Below are positions 1 to 7,687 of a stretch of 64,000 nt of DNA, in pieces. The notes under the pieces were generated by a model that was not told where the DNA came from, made no database searches, and saw only the letters and a list, made by a program, of their open reading frames with translations. Made by a program: the position numbers and the translations under genes. The stretch's first letter is position 1. Each line of letters opens with the position of its first letter. The stretch is from Nocardiopsis sp. TSRI0078 (GTDB lineage Bacteria > Actinomycetota > Actinomycetes > Streptosporangiales > Streptosporangiaceae), in NCBI RefSeq assembly GCF_001905145.1, contig NZ_LWLB01000023.1, forward strand, positions 434,001-498,000, in the 5' to 3' direction.

Positions 1-922
1 AGCACTCCTCCAGGCAGCCGCTCACCCTGAGCGTGCCGCCGGGGATGGCCCCGGGGAAGGAGAACGCGGCGTGGGTGGACCCGCCGGCGTCGAGCTCGTA
101 GCGCCCCACCGCGTCCTCTGCCCGCACCTCGCGGCCCTCCCCGCGCTGGTAGACGGCGTGGGGGAGGTCGAGGCTGGCGTTGGCGTCGGCCGTGAACTCG
201 GCCGTCACCACCAGGGACTTGTCGGTGACGGACTGGTAGGCGGTCAGCAGGGTGGCGCGCACCCCCTCGGACCCGGCCTCCACCCCCTCCGGGGCCAGCA
301 GGCCGGGCCCGGGGTCGCGCCCGTTCACGAGCAGGCCGGTGATCAGGCCGGCCCGCGCGGTGAAGCCGCCGTAGGCGGTGCAGGCCGGATCGGAGGTCGG
401 GCCCGCGGCGGGGCACAGTTCGTAGCCGTCCCCGGTGCGCTCCACCCCGGTGTCCCGTGCGGGGTCGCCCCCGTCGGCCCGGGCCCGTGCGACCGCCGCC
501 CGGTGGGCGAGGTAGGTACGGGCGGTGGAGTCCTCGGCGGTGAGCTCCAGCCCCTCGCGCATCCGTTCGGGCTCCCCGGTGCGGGAGAGGGCCGCCACGT
601 ACGCCGCCACGGCCTCCTCGGGCGCGCCCTCCCCGGACGTGTCCTTCCGGGAGGCGCTCCCCTCCCCCGGTCCCCGGTCGGCGGGCCCTCCGAGGGGCTC
701 GGCGGCGGGCTCGGGCACCGGGCCGCCCGCTCCCGGGAACGCGGAGCGGAGCCCACCGACGGAGCCGGGGTCCCGGGGTCGCGGACCGGCGTGGTCGGTG
801 GGCGCGGGCGTCCGCCCGGCCCCCGCCGCGCCGGCGGCCGGCGCTGTCTCCTGCGCGGGTCCGCAGCCGGTGGCGACGAGGAGGGCCAGGGCTGCGGCGA
901 CGGTCAGCCGAATCGGCGTCAT
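1..922 (-). CDS. Putative lipoprotein, N-terminal part (gene continues beyond the left edge)
   Basis: The gene reads leftwards from an ATG at 920-922 and is still open at base 1, so only about 307 N-terminal residues are visible. The first 21 residues form a lipoprotein signal peptide: Arg5, a hydrophobic stretch of Ala, Leu and Val, then a lipobox ending ATGC, so Cys20 is the probable lipidation site. A long Pro/Gly/Ala-rich linker follows (about residues 21-95), then a folded region with no motif I recognise. A GGGGGAG ribosome-binding site lies about 9 bases before the ATG. The product is probably an exported, membrane-tethered protein of unknown function. The next gene upstream on the same strand is the last conservon P450, about 150 bp away, and nothing visible links the two functionally. 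Confidence 0.75.
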   Translation of the reverse strand, partial: MTPIRLTVAAALALLVATGCGPAQETAPAAGAAGAGRTPAPTDHAGPRPRDPGSVGGLRSAFPGAGGPVPEPAAEPLGGPADRGPGEGSASRKDTSGEGAPEEAVAAYVAALSRTGEPERMREGLELTAEDSTARTYLAHRAAVARARADGGDPARDTGVERTGDGYELCPAAGPTSDPACTAYGGFTARAGLITGLLVNGRDPGPGLLAPEGVEAGSEGVRATLLTAYQSVTDKSLVVTAEFTADANASLDLPHAVYQRGEGREVRAEDAVGRYELDAGGSTHAAFSFPGAIPGGTLRVSGCLEEC

Positions 923-1071
923 GTCCGTTTTCTCCCCCCATGAGAAACCGCGGCCAGGTGAGCCTACGGCCCGGGACCGTCAACGCAGGGGCTGCGCGGG
1001 GTAAGGAGTTCTTGGTACGGCCGGCCGGCACGGGAGACGAGGTCCGGGCCGGCCCGGATGCCGCCCGGCCG

Positions 1072-2328
1072 CTACCGCCGGGGGCGCAGCACCACCGGGA
1101 ACTCCCTGAGGCTGGTGACCGAGAGCGCGGCCTGGATCTGGAGCTCCTCGTCCGGGACGGCCAGCCTCAGGTCGGGGAAGCGTTCGAAGAGCATCGGCAG
1201 GATGATCCTCGCCTCCAGGCGCGACAGCGGTGCTCCGGGACAGATGTGCGGGCCGTACCCGAAGGAGATGTGGCGCCCCCTGGTCCGCGCGGGGTCGAAG
1301 ACGGCCGGGTGCGGGTCCTCCCCGAACTCCGCGCGGTCGCGGGTCGCCGCGCCGTAGTGCGTCATCAGGGCCTCGCCCTTGCGGATGGTCTCACCTTCGA
1401 TCTCGACGTCCTCGGTGGCGAAGCGGAACATCATGACGTTGTTCGGGGGGTCGTAGCGCAGCGTCTCCTCGATCACCGCCTCCCAGGTGGTCTCGCCCCG
1501 CCTGAGCATGGCGAACTGGTCGGGGTGGGCGAGCAGGGCGCGCACCGTGTTGTTGAGCAGGTTGACGGTGGTCTCGTGCCCGGCCGCCACCACGGTCAGC
1601 AGGGTGATGGTGATCTCGGTGTCGCTGAGGGAGTCTCCGTCCTCCCCCGCCCTGAGCAGGTCGGTGGTGAAGTCGTCGTGCTCGTCGATGCCGGCGCGCT
1701 TGCGGGCGACCATCTCGGAGAAGATCTGGAACAGCGCGCCGTAGATCCGCAGGTGCTCGCCCTCCTCGGTGGTTCCGGAGAAGAGCTTGGCGTACATCTC
1801 GCCGAGCTGGGCGTACTCGGACTCGGCCACCCCGTACAGCTCCCCGATCACCCCCATGGGCACCTTGAAGGTGAACTCCGACTTCAGGTCCAGGGGCTCG
1901 CCGGAGCGCGGCTCCAGGGCGTCGAGCGCCCTGGCGGTGATCTCCTCGATGCGCGGCCCCAGGCGCTCCACCCGGCGCGCGGAGAACGGGCTGGCGATGA
2001 GCCGGCGCATGCGCCGGTGGGCGGCGCCGTCCTGGGCCAGCATGTTGGTGTTGTCGGTGGGGATCGTGCCCATCAGCGGCCAGCCCTCGGGGACCCGGCC
2101 GCTCTGGTAGTCGTCCCAGTGGTCGACGCTCTTGACGAACCGGGGGTCGTTGAGGGTGGCGCGGCTGGCCTCCTGGTGGGTGGTGGCCCAGGCCCGGACC
2201 CCTCCGGGCAGTTCGACCCGTGTGACGGGGCCGGCCTGGTAGAAACGCTCCCTGTCGGCCTGCACGTCGTCGGGGACAGCGTGCAGGACGGGGACTCCGT
2301 CGGCGGTGTGCTGCATGGGGCAGGACAT
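1072..2328 (-). CDS. Cytochrome P450, CYP154-like (conservon, distal copy)
   Basis: This 418-residue P450 has all the canonical motifs. The I-helix oxygen-activation motif AGHETT is at 249-254, the K-helix ExxR is at 288-291 (ETLR), and the heme loop FGYGPHIC has its axial cysteine at 363. It is soluble, with no signal peptide, and would need a ferredoxin and reductase that are not encoded nearby. Start: the ATG shares its A with the TGA of the preceding CYP157-like gene (TGATG), so translation is coupled. The N-terminus MSCPMQH closely matches MSCPVQH of the second CYP154-like protein at 3796-5040, and the two are clearly paralogues along their whole length. The family name rests on the known pairing of CYP157 and CYP154 enzymes in Streptomyces conservons. 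The substrate cannot be told from sequence. A 16-bp palindrome (1043-1058) follows the stop. Confidence 0.93.
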   Translation of the reverse strand: MSCPMQHTADGVPVLHAVPDDVQADRERFYQAGPVTRVELPGGVRAWATTHQEASRATLNDPRFVKSVDHWDDYQSGRVPEGWPLMGTIPTDNTNMLAQDGAAHRRMRRLIASPFSARRVERLGPRIEEITARALDALEPRSGEPLDLKSEFTFKVPMGVIGELYGVAESEYAQLGEMYAKLFSGTTEEGEHLRIYGALFQIFSEMVARKRAGIDEHDDFTTDLLRAGEDGDSLSDTEITITLLTVVAAGHETTVNLLNNTVRALLAHPDQFAMLRRGETTWEAVIEETLRYDPPNNVMMFRFATEDVEIEGETIRKGEALMTHYGAATRDRAEFGEDPHPAVFDPARTRGRHISFGYGPHICPGAPLSRLEARIILPMLFERFPDLRLAVPDEELQIQAALSVTSLREFPVVLRPRR

Positions 2329-3542
2329 CAGTGCGCTCCTTGCGGGGGTGTGGGGGTGAAGGTGACCGGCAGCGACACGACTCCCCTGACCCAGGGGGAG
2401 GGCCGCCAGCGCACCTGTTCGGCTGGGATGGCCAGTTCGACGTCGGGAAGGCGGTCCAGCAGCACCTCCACGGCCGTGACGGCCATGGTCTCGGCGATCC
2501 CCCGCGCGGCGTGGGGGCAGCTGTGCTCGCCGTGGGAGAAGGACAGGTGGGCGTGGTTGCCCCGGACGGCCTCGGCGTGTCCCCCGGCCCGCAGGCGGGG
2601 GTCCTTGTTGGCCGCAGCGAAGCCCAGCAGGACGAGGTCGCCCTTGCGGATGAGCCTGCCGTCCAGCTCCACGTCGTGGGCGGCGAAGCGCCCGGCGTTC
2701 ATCTGGGAGGGGGAGTCCTCCCACAGGACCTCGGTCAGGGCCTCGCCCACGCTGCTGCGGGCGCCCGCCATGGAGGTCGAGAAGCGTTCGTCGGTGAGCA
2801 TCAGGCGCAGGGCGTTGCCGATCCACTCCGAGGTGGTCTGGTGGGCCCCGCCCAGGATCGCGACCAGTTCGGCGACCAGGTCCTCGTCTCCGTAGCCCGC
2901 GGGGTGGGCGATCATGCGCGAGACCACGTCCGACCCGGGGTCGGCCCGGCGTGCGGCGACGAGCTCGCTGAACTCGGCGGCGATCTCGGCGTGGGCCCTG
3001 ACGGAGTCGGGCCCGGCGTCGAACAGGGTGCCCATGAGGGTGGTGACCGCCTCGCCCCGGTCGTCGTCCAGGCCGTACATCCAGCACAGCAGCAGGGAGG
3101 GGAGCCGCTGGGCGTACCGGGTGCGCAGGTCGGTTCCGGTGGAGGCGCAGAAACCGTCGATGAGGCGGTCGGCCAGCCGGGTGAGGACCGTGCGCAGCTC
3201 GTGGGGGTCGGTCCCGTCGAGGGCCTCGTTGACCGCGGCCGTGCGGCGCCGGTGCTCCTCGCCCTCGGCGGACAGCAGGTTGGGCAGGGGTACCAGGACC
3301 GGCAGCAGCGGCCAGTCCTCGGGCACCCGGTCCCAGGCGTTCCAGCGGCGCGGGCTGCGCGCGAACACGTCGGGGCTGCTCAGGACGTGGTGGAGCTCGC
3401 GGTAGCCGATCACCAGCCAGGCGGGGAGGTCGCCCTCCATGAGCACGGGCACCACCGCACCGTGCTCGGCGCGCATCCGCCGGTAGAAGCCGCCGGGGTC
3501 GGTGTTGAAGCGTTCGTCGTACAGCCGGACGGGTTCACCCAT
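2328..3542 (-). CDS. Cytochrome P450, CYP157-like, ExxR arginine replaced by Trp (distal copy)
   Basis: This 404-residue P450 is the partner of the CYP154-like gene it overlaps. The heme loop reads FSHGEHSC with the ligand Cys342, and the I-helix region is GGAHQTT (231-237), so the usual AGxxTT is only partly kept. The K-helix ExxR, close to invariant in P450s, reads E271-V-L-W274, and the arginine is missing. CYP157 enzymes of Streptomyces conservons are known for this departure, which is the main reason for the family call. The ATG at 3540-3542 has a GGAAGG ribosome-binding site about 7 bases upstream. A 253-bp GC-rich stretch without a gene separates it from the upstream CYP154 copy. Whether the enzyme does catalysis or only assists its partner is unknown. 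Confidence 0.92.
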   Translation of the reverse strand: MGEPVRLYDERFNTDPGGFYRRMRAEHGAVVPVLMEGDLPAWLVIGYRELHHVLSSPDVFARSPRRWNAWDRVPEDWPLLPVLVPLPNLLSAEGEEHRRRTAAVNEALDGTDPHELRTVLTRLADRLIDGFCASTGTDLRTRYAQRLPSLLLCWMYGLDDDRGEAVTTLMGTLFDAGPDSVRAHAEIAAEFSELVAARRADPGSDVVSRMIAHPAGYGDEDLVAELVAILGGAHQTTSEWIGNALRLMLTDERFSTSMAGARSSVGEALTEVLWEDSPSQMNAGRFAAHDVELDGRLIRKGDLVLLGFAAANKDPRLRAGGHAEAVRGNHAHLSFSHGEHSCPHAARGIAETMAVTAVEVLLDRLPDVELAIPAEQVRWRPSPWVRGVVSLPVTFTPTPPQGAH

Positions 3543-3795
3543 CGCGGACCTTCCGTTGGCGGGGAGAGGGAGAGGGGGTCTGTCGTCGCGGGCACCGTCC
3601 TCGGCGCCCCGTCCTCCCCGGGCGCGGGGCCGGGGGGACGGGCGTGCCCGGGCGGTGTCCTTCGGACCTTCCGCCTCGCTTCGGTCCGTGTCCGGGCGCT
3701 CCGAGCGAGGCGGCCTTCGGCGCCTGCGGCGGGCCCAGGGCCCCGCGGGCGCCCGGACACCCCCAGGGGCGCAGGGCCCGGTCGCGCACCGGGTC

Positions 3796-5040
3796 CTAGG
3801 GGCGTAGGAGCACGGGGAGTTCCTGGAGGCTGTTGACGATGATCGAGTGGTGGTTGCCCAGCTCCTCGTCGGGCACGGCCAGTTCCAGGTCCGGGTAGCG
3901 CTCGAAGAGCATCGGCAGGGCGATCCGGCCCTCCATACGGGCCAGGGTGGCGCCGGGGCACACGTGGGGCCCGTACCCGAAGGAGATGTGGCGGCCCCGG
4001 GTGCGGGTCAGGTCGAAGGTGTCGGGGTGGGGGTCCTCGCCGTGCTCGGCACGGTCGCGGCTGATGGCCCCGTAGGAGACCATCAGCGCCTCGCCCTCGC
4101 GGATGGTCTCACCGCCGGCCTCGACGTCCTCGGTGGCGAACCGGAAGACCATGTTGGAGGTGGGCGGGTCATAGCGCAGGGTCTCCTCCACGACCGTCTC
4201 CCAGCTCACCTCGCCCGCCTTGACCAGGGCGAACTGGTCGGGGTGGGCGAGCAGGGCGCGCACCGCGTTGCACAGCAGGTTGACGGTGGTCTCGTGTCCG
4301 GCGGCCACGGTGACCTGCAGGGTGCCGCGCACCTCCAGGTCGGTGAGCGCGTCACCGTCCTCGCCCGCCCGGAGGAGTTCGCTGGTCAGGTCCTCCCCCG
4401 GACGGGCGCGCTTGGCGGCGACCATGTCGTCGTAGTAGCGCTCCAGGGCGGCGTAGACCTCCATGAACTCCTCGGGGCCGGTGACCGAGGAGAAGAACTT
4501 GACGTACATGTCGCGCAGATAGCCGAACTCCCCGGGGTCCACCCCGTACAGCTCACCGATCACGTTCATCGGCAGCTGGAAGGCGAACTCCGACTTCAGG
4601 TCCAGGGGCTCGCCGGACCTGGGCTCCATGGCGTCGAGCAGTTCGCCGGTGAGTTCCCGGACGCGTGGGCGCAGGCGCTCGACGCTGCGCGCGGAGAAGG
4701 CCCTGGCGGTGAGCAGGCGCAGCCGCCGGTGCTCGGCCCCGTCGGTGCCCAGGAGGTTGGTGGGGGTCGGCGGAATCGTGCTCAGCAGGGGCCAGCCCTC
4801 GGGAATGCGTCCGCTCCGGAGGTCGTCCCAGTGGGCGACGTCCTTGACCAGGCGGGGATCGGTGAGCAGCGCGCGGGCGGCCTCGTGGTGGGTGACGGCC
4901 CAGGCGGTCACCCCGCCCGGCAGTTCCACCCGGGTGAGCGGTCCGGCGGCGTACAGGGCCTCGCGTTCGGCGCGCAGGTCGGTGACGTAGGGATCCAGGA
5001 CCACGGTCTCGCCGGAGCCGTGCTGAACGGGGCAGGACAT
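3796..5040 (-). CDS. Cytochrome P450, CYP154-like (conservon, proximal copy)
   Basis: This 414-residue P450 is paralogous to the one at 1072-2328. It has AGHETT in the I-helix (247-252), a normal ExxR (E286-T-L-R289) and FGYGPHVC with axial Cys361. I start it at the ATG at 5038-5040, which overlaps the TGA of the upstream CYP157-like gene as TGATG, the same junction as in the other pair. Extending the frame upstream would add 22 residues inside the neighbour with no support. Identical residues with the other copy run throughout, for example TRVELPGGV near residue 36 and SGEPLDLKSEF near 142. The two pairs therefore look like a tandem duplication of a whole CYP157-CYP154 cassette. Confidence 0.93.
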   Translation of the reverse strand: MSCPVQHGSGETVVLDPYVTDLRAEREALYAAGPLTRVELPGGVTAWAVTHHEAARALLTDPRLVKDVAHWDDLRSGRIPEGWPLLSTIPPTPTNLLGTDGAEHRRLRLLTARAFSARSVERLRPRVRELTGELLDAMEPRSGEPLDLKSEFAFQLPMNVIGELYGVDPGEFGYLRDMYVKFFSSVTGPEEFMEVYAALERYYDDMVAAKRARPGEDLTSELLRAGEDGDALTDLEVRGTLQVTVAAGHETTVNLLCNAVRALLAHPDQFALVKAGEVSWETVVEETLRYDPPTSNMVFRFATEDVEAGGETIREGEALMVSYGAISRDRAEHGEDPHPDTFDLTRTRGRHISFGYGPHVCPGATLARMEGRIALPMLFERYPDLELAVPDEELGNHHSIIVNSLQELPVLLRP

Positions 5041-6266
5041 CAGTTCTCTCCCAGGGGTGGTACGGGCGTGAAGGCGACGGGGAGGGAGGCCACGCCCCGC
5101 ACCCACGGGGAGGGGCGCCAGCGCAGCTCCTCGGCGGCGACCATCAGTTCCAGGTCGGGCAGCCGGTCCATCAGGACCTCGATGCCGGTCACCGCGATGA
5201 TCTCGGCGATCTCCTGGGCGGGGTAGGGGCAGCGGTGCTCACCGTGGGAGAACGACAGGTGGGCGTGGTTGCCGCGGTCTCCCGGGGCTCCGGTCCCCGA
5301 GTGCACGTCCGGGTCGGTGTTGGCCCCCGCCAGCCCGAGCAGCACCAGGTCGCCCCTGCGGAGGAGCCGTCCGCCCAGCTCCACGTCGTGGGCGGCGTAG
5401 CGGCCCGCGTGGACCTGGGTGGGGGTGTCCTCCCACAGGACCTCGTTGAGGGCCTCCTGCGCGCTGCGGCGGGCGCCCGCGATGGAGGCGGCGAAGCGGT
5501 CGTCGGTGAGCATCAGGCGCAGCGCGTTGCCCAGCCACTCCCCGGTGGGCTGGTTCCCGCCGCCGAGCAGGACGATCAGTTCGGGGACGGCCTCCTCGTC
5601 GGTGTAGCCCGCGGGGTGGGCGAGCAGGCGGGAGACCACGTCGCCTCCGGGGTCGGCGCGGCGCTGGGCGACGATGTCGGCCATGGCGGCCATGAGGGCG
5701 CGCTGGGCGTCCATGGCCTCGGCTCCCCCGTCGATCATGGTGGTCATGAGGGAGGCGGCCTCGTCCCCGCGCTCGTCGTCCAGGCCGTAGAGCCAGCTGA
5801 GCACCAGGGCGGGCAGGCGGGCGGTGTAGGCCAGGCGCAGGTCGGTGCCGGTGGAGGAGCAGAAGGCGTCGATGAGGCGGTCGGCCATGCGGGTGGTGAC
5901 CGTGCGCAGCTCGTGGAGGTCGGTCCCGGCCAGGGCGTCGCTGAGCGCCCCGGCGCGTCTGCGGTGTTCCTCGCCCTCGGAGTACAGGACCGTGGGGAGG
6001 CGGAGCACCATGGGCAGCAGCGGCCAGTCCTCGGGCACCCGGTCCCAGGCGTTCCAGCGGTGCGAGGCGCGCGCGAACACGTCGGGGCTGCTCAGGACGT
6101 GGTGGAGCTCGCGGTAGCCGATCACCAACCATGCGGGGACGTCGCCCTCCAGGAGCACGGGCACCACCGGGCCGTGTTCGGCGCGCATCCGCTGGTAGAG
6201 GCCGCCGGGGTCGGTCCGGAAGTCGCCTCCGTGGAGGCGGACGGGGCAGGCGCCGCGGTCGCTCAC
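5040..6266 (-). CDS. Cytochrome P450, CYP157-like, ExxR arginine replaced by Trp (proximal copy)
   Basis: This 408-residue P450 begins at a GTG (6264-6266) that overlaps the stop of the GTPase gene by 4 bp (GTGA), so it belongs to the conservon transcript. The heme loop is FSHGEHRC with Cys346. The I-helix segment is GGGNQPT (235-241), which lacks the first Thr of the usual TT pair. The K-helix motif is E275-V-L-W278, again Trp in place of the ExxR Arg. It shares long stretches with the distal copy, for example LVIGYRELHHVLSSPDVF near residue 47. Two independent copies that keep the same Trp argue that the change is selected and not an accident. Reading the same frame further upstream gives only Arg/Pro-rich, non-coding-like sequence. 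Confidence 0.92.
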   Translation of the reverse strand: MSDRGACPVRLHGGDFRTDPGGLYQRMRAEHGPVVPVLLEGDVPAWLVIGYRELHHVLSSPDVFARASHRWNAWDRVPEDWPLLPMVLRLPTVLYSEGEEHRRRAGALSDALAGTDLHELRTVTTRMADRLIDAFCSSTGTDLRLAYTARLPALVLSWLYGLDDERGDEAASLMTTMIDGGAEAMDAQRALMAAMADIVAQRRADPGGDVVSRLLAHPAGYTDEEAVPELIVLLGGGNQPTGEWLGNALRLMLTDDRFAASIAGARRSAQEALNEVLWEDTPTQVHAGRYAAHDVELGGRLLRRGDLVLLGLAGANTDPDVHSGTGAPGDRGNHAHLSFSHGEHRCPYPAQEIAEIIAVTGIEVLMDRLPDLELMVAAEELRWRPSPWVRGVASLPVAFTPVPPLGEN

Positions 6267-6937
6267 CGGGCACCTCCCCCCACGAGGGAGCGGACGTGCC
6301 GCACCAGGGCGATGAGGACCTGCTTGGCCGAGGCGCGCACGCGCGCGTCGCAGCGCACCAGGGGGACGGCGGGGTCCAGGTCCAGGGCCGCGCGCACCTG
6401 GTCGAGGGTGTGTTCGGTGTCGCCGAAGTCGTTGTGGGCGACGACGAAGGGGGTGCCCTGGGCCTCCAGCCGGTCGATGGCGTAGAAGGAGTCCTCCAGA
6501 CGGCGGGTGTCGACCAGGACGACCGCGCCCAGGGCGCCGGAGAACAGGCGGTCCCACAGGAACCAGAACCGCTCCTGGCCGGGGGCGCCGAACACGTACA
6601 GGACCGAGGTGGCGTCCAGGGTGATGCGGCCGAAGTCGAAGGCGACGGTGGTGGCGTGCTTGGCCTCCACCCCGTCGGTGACGTCGATCCCGTCCCCGGC
6701 CCGGGTCATGGTCTCCTCGGTGCTGAGCGGGCGGATCTCGCTGACCGAGCGGACCAGGGTGGTCTTGCCGGCCCCGAAGCCGCCGACGACGGCGATCTTC
6801 AGGGCCTGTTCGGCGGTGGCGGGGAGCGGGGAGTGCGCGTCGCCGGGTGCGGGCCCCGCGGCCCCGGAGGGGGGCTCGGCCGGCCCGGGGGCGGAGGGGG
6901 GTTCCGGGGCGGGGGACTCAGAGGTCGTGGAGTGCAA
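6263..6937 (-). CDS. Conservon Ras-like GTPase (CvnD type)
   Basis: This 224-residue small GTPase belongs to the family found in actinobacterial conservons. After an acidic Pro/Ala-rich N-terminal tail of about 45 residues, the P-loop GGFGAGKTT is at 52-60. The G3 motif appears as GAPGQ (117-121), so a Pro follows the position of the usual DxxG, as is common in this family. The G4 region is AHNDF (168-172) in place of a standard NKxD. The start is a TTG at 6935-6937 with GGAGAAGG 6 bases upstream. It overlaps the end of the DUF742 gene by 20 bp. In conservons the GTPase is thought to act as a molecular switch, by analogy with eukaryotic G-protein systems, together with the sensor kinase, Roadblock and DUF742 proteins encoded just before it. 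The downstream P450s are likely outputs. Confidence 0.93.
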   Translation of the reverse strand: MHSTTSESPAPEPPSAPGPAEPPSGAAGPAPGDAHSPLPATAEQALKIAVVGGFGAGKTTLVRSVSEIRPLSTEETMTRAGDGIDVTDGVEAKHATTVAFDFGRITLDATSVLYVFGAPGQERFWFLWDRLFSGALGAVVLVDTRRLEDSFYAIDRLEAQGTPFVVAHNDFGDTEHTLDQVRAALDLDPAVPLVRCDARVRASAKQVLIALVRHVRSLVGGGAR

Positions 6938-7277
6938 CGAGCACCTTCTCCAACACGTCCGGGGAGGCGAGGGGGTGGGCCGGTGAGGGCGCCGGCCGGG
7001 GGTGGCGCGCGGTGATCCGTCCGGTGTCGAGCAGGTCGGTGAGCAGGATGCGCACGATCGCCACGGGCAGGCGCAGGTGGGCGGACACCTCCACCACCGC
7101 CATCGGGCTACGGCACAGCTCCAGGATCCGGGTGTGCTCGGACTGCATGCCGGGGACGGGATCGCTCTCGGACACGATGAGGGTCACCGCGTCCAGGGAG
7201 TCGTCGGCCCCGCCGCTGCGGCCGGAGGTGATGACGTAGAGGCGGTCGGGCCCCTCCTGCCGGTGGGAGCGGGTCAT
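6918..7277 (-). CDS. DUF742 protein (CvnC type)
   Basis: This 119-residue DUF742 protein has the typical size for the family. The ATG at 7275-7277 overlaps the TGA of the Roadblock gene as ATGA, which fixes the start. The middle holds the family's winged-helix-like core, including HTRILELCRSP and VSAHLRLPVAIVRILLTDL. The end reads VLEKVLVALHDL, the usual DUF742 terminus. It is the third gene of the conservon and is co-transcribed and translationally coupled with its neighbours. Family knowledge says DUF742 proteins accompany Roadblock and GTPase partners; the biochemical role is not established. A longer upstream reading of this frame (to about 9224) is a shadow of the Roadblock and kinase genes. 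Confidence 0.93.
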   Translation of the reverse strand: MTRSHRQEGPDRLYVITSGRSGGADDSLDAVTLIVSESDPVPGMQSEHTRILELCRSPMAVVEVSAHLRLPVAIVRILLTDLLDTGRITARHPRPAPSPAHPLASPDVLEKVLVALHDL

Positions 7278-7681
7278 GCCGTGCCGGTGGCGGCGCGGAC
7301 CGGGGTGGACAGGTACTCGCCCATCTGCTCGACGAGCTCGTTCATGTTGTGCCCGACCAGGCCCGGTTCGGCCTCCTCGGAGGTGATGACGGCCAGGTGC
7401 GCGCCGTGTCCGGCCTCCACGATGAACAGCAGTCCGCCGTAGAACTCGGCCATGGCCTGGCGGACCCCGCCCGCCCCGTCGCCGAACTCCACCGACGCGC
7501 TGTGCGCCAGGCTCTGCACACCGGCGGCGATCGCGGCGAGGTGGTCGGCGCTGTCGGCGCGCAGGCCGGCGCTGTGGCACAGCTTGAGCCCGTCGCGGGA
7601 GAGCACGAGGGCGTGGCGGGTGCCGGGAGTGCGCTCCAGCAGGCCTTCGAGCAACCAGGTCAACTTGTCGAGGTCCATCAT
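7274..7681 (-). CDS. Roadblock/LC7 domain protein (CvnB type)
   Basis: This 135-residue Roadblock/LC7 protein resembles MglB-like regulators of small GTPases. The domain fills almost the whole chain, from LDKLTWLLEGLLERTPG near the N-terminus through HALVLSRDGLKLC to a C-terminal helix containing NELVEQMGEYL. Two consecutive ATG codons start it (7679-7681 and 7676-7678). An AAGGAC ribosome-binding site lies within the stop region of the kinase gene, leaving a 6-bp gap. In a conservon the Roadblock protein is expected to influence the GTPase cycle of the CvnD partner. That role is transferred from family knowledge, because the sequence itself shows only the fold and the context. Confidence 0.95.
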   Translation of the reverse strand: MMDLDKLTWLLEGLLERTPGTRHALVLSRDGLKLCHSAGLRADSADHLAAIAAGVQSLAHSASVEFGDGAGGVRQAMAEFYGGLLFIVEAGHGAHLAVITSEEAEPGLVGHNMNELVEQMGEYLSTPVRAATGTA

Positions 7682-7687
7682 GCGTCC

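Noticed and set aside
1043..1058. 16-bp palindrome TCCGGGCC/GGCCCGGA after the distal CYP154 gene
   Set aside because: A palindrome with no loop forms a poor hairpin, and such G/C palindromes are common by chance at this composition; not listed as a terminator.
940..2895. Plus-strand frame opposite the distal P450 genes
   Set aside because: It is antisense to genes with complete P450 motifs, and its own product has no recognisable domain.
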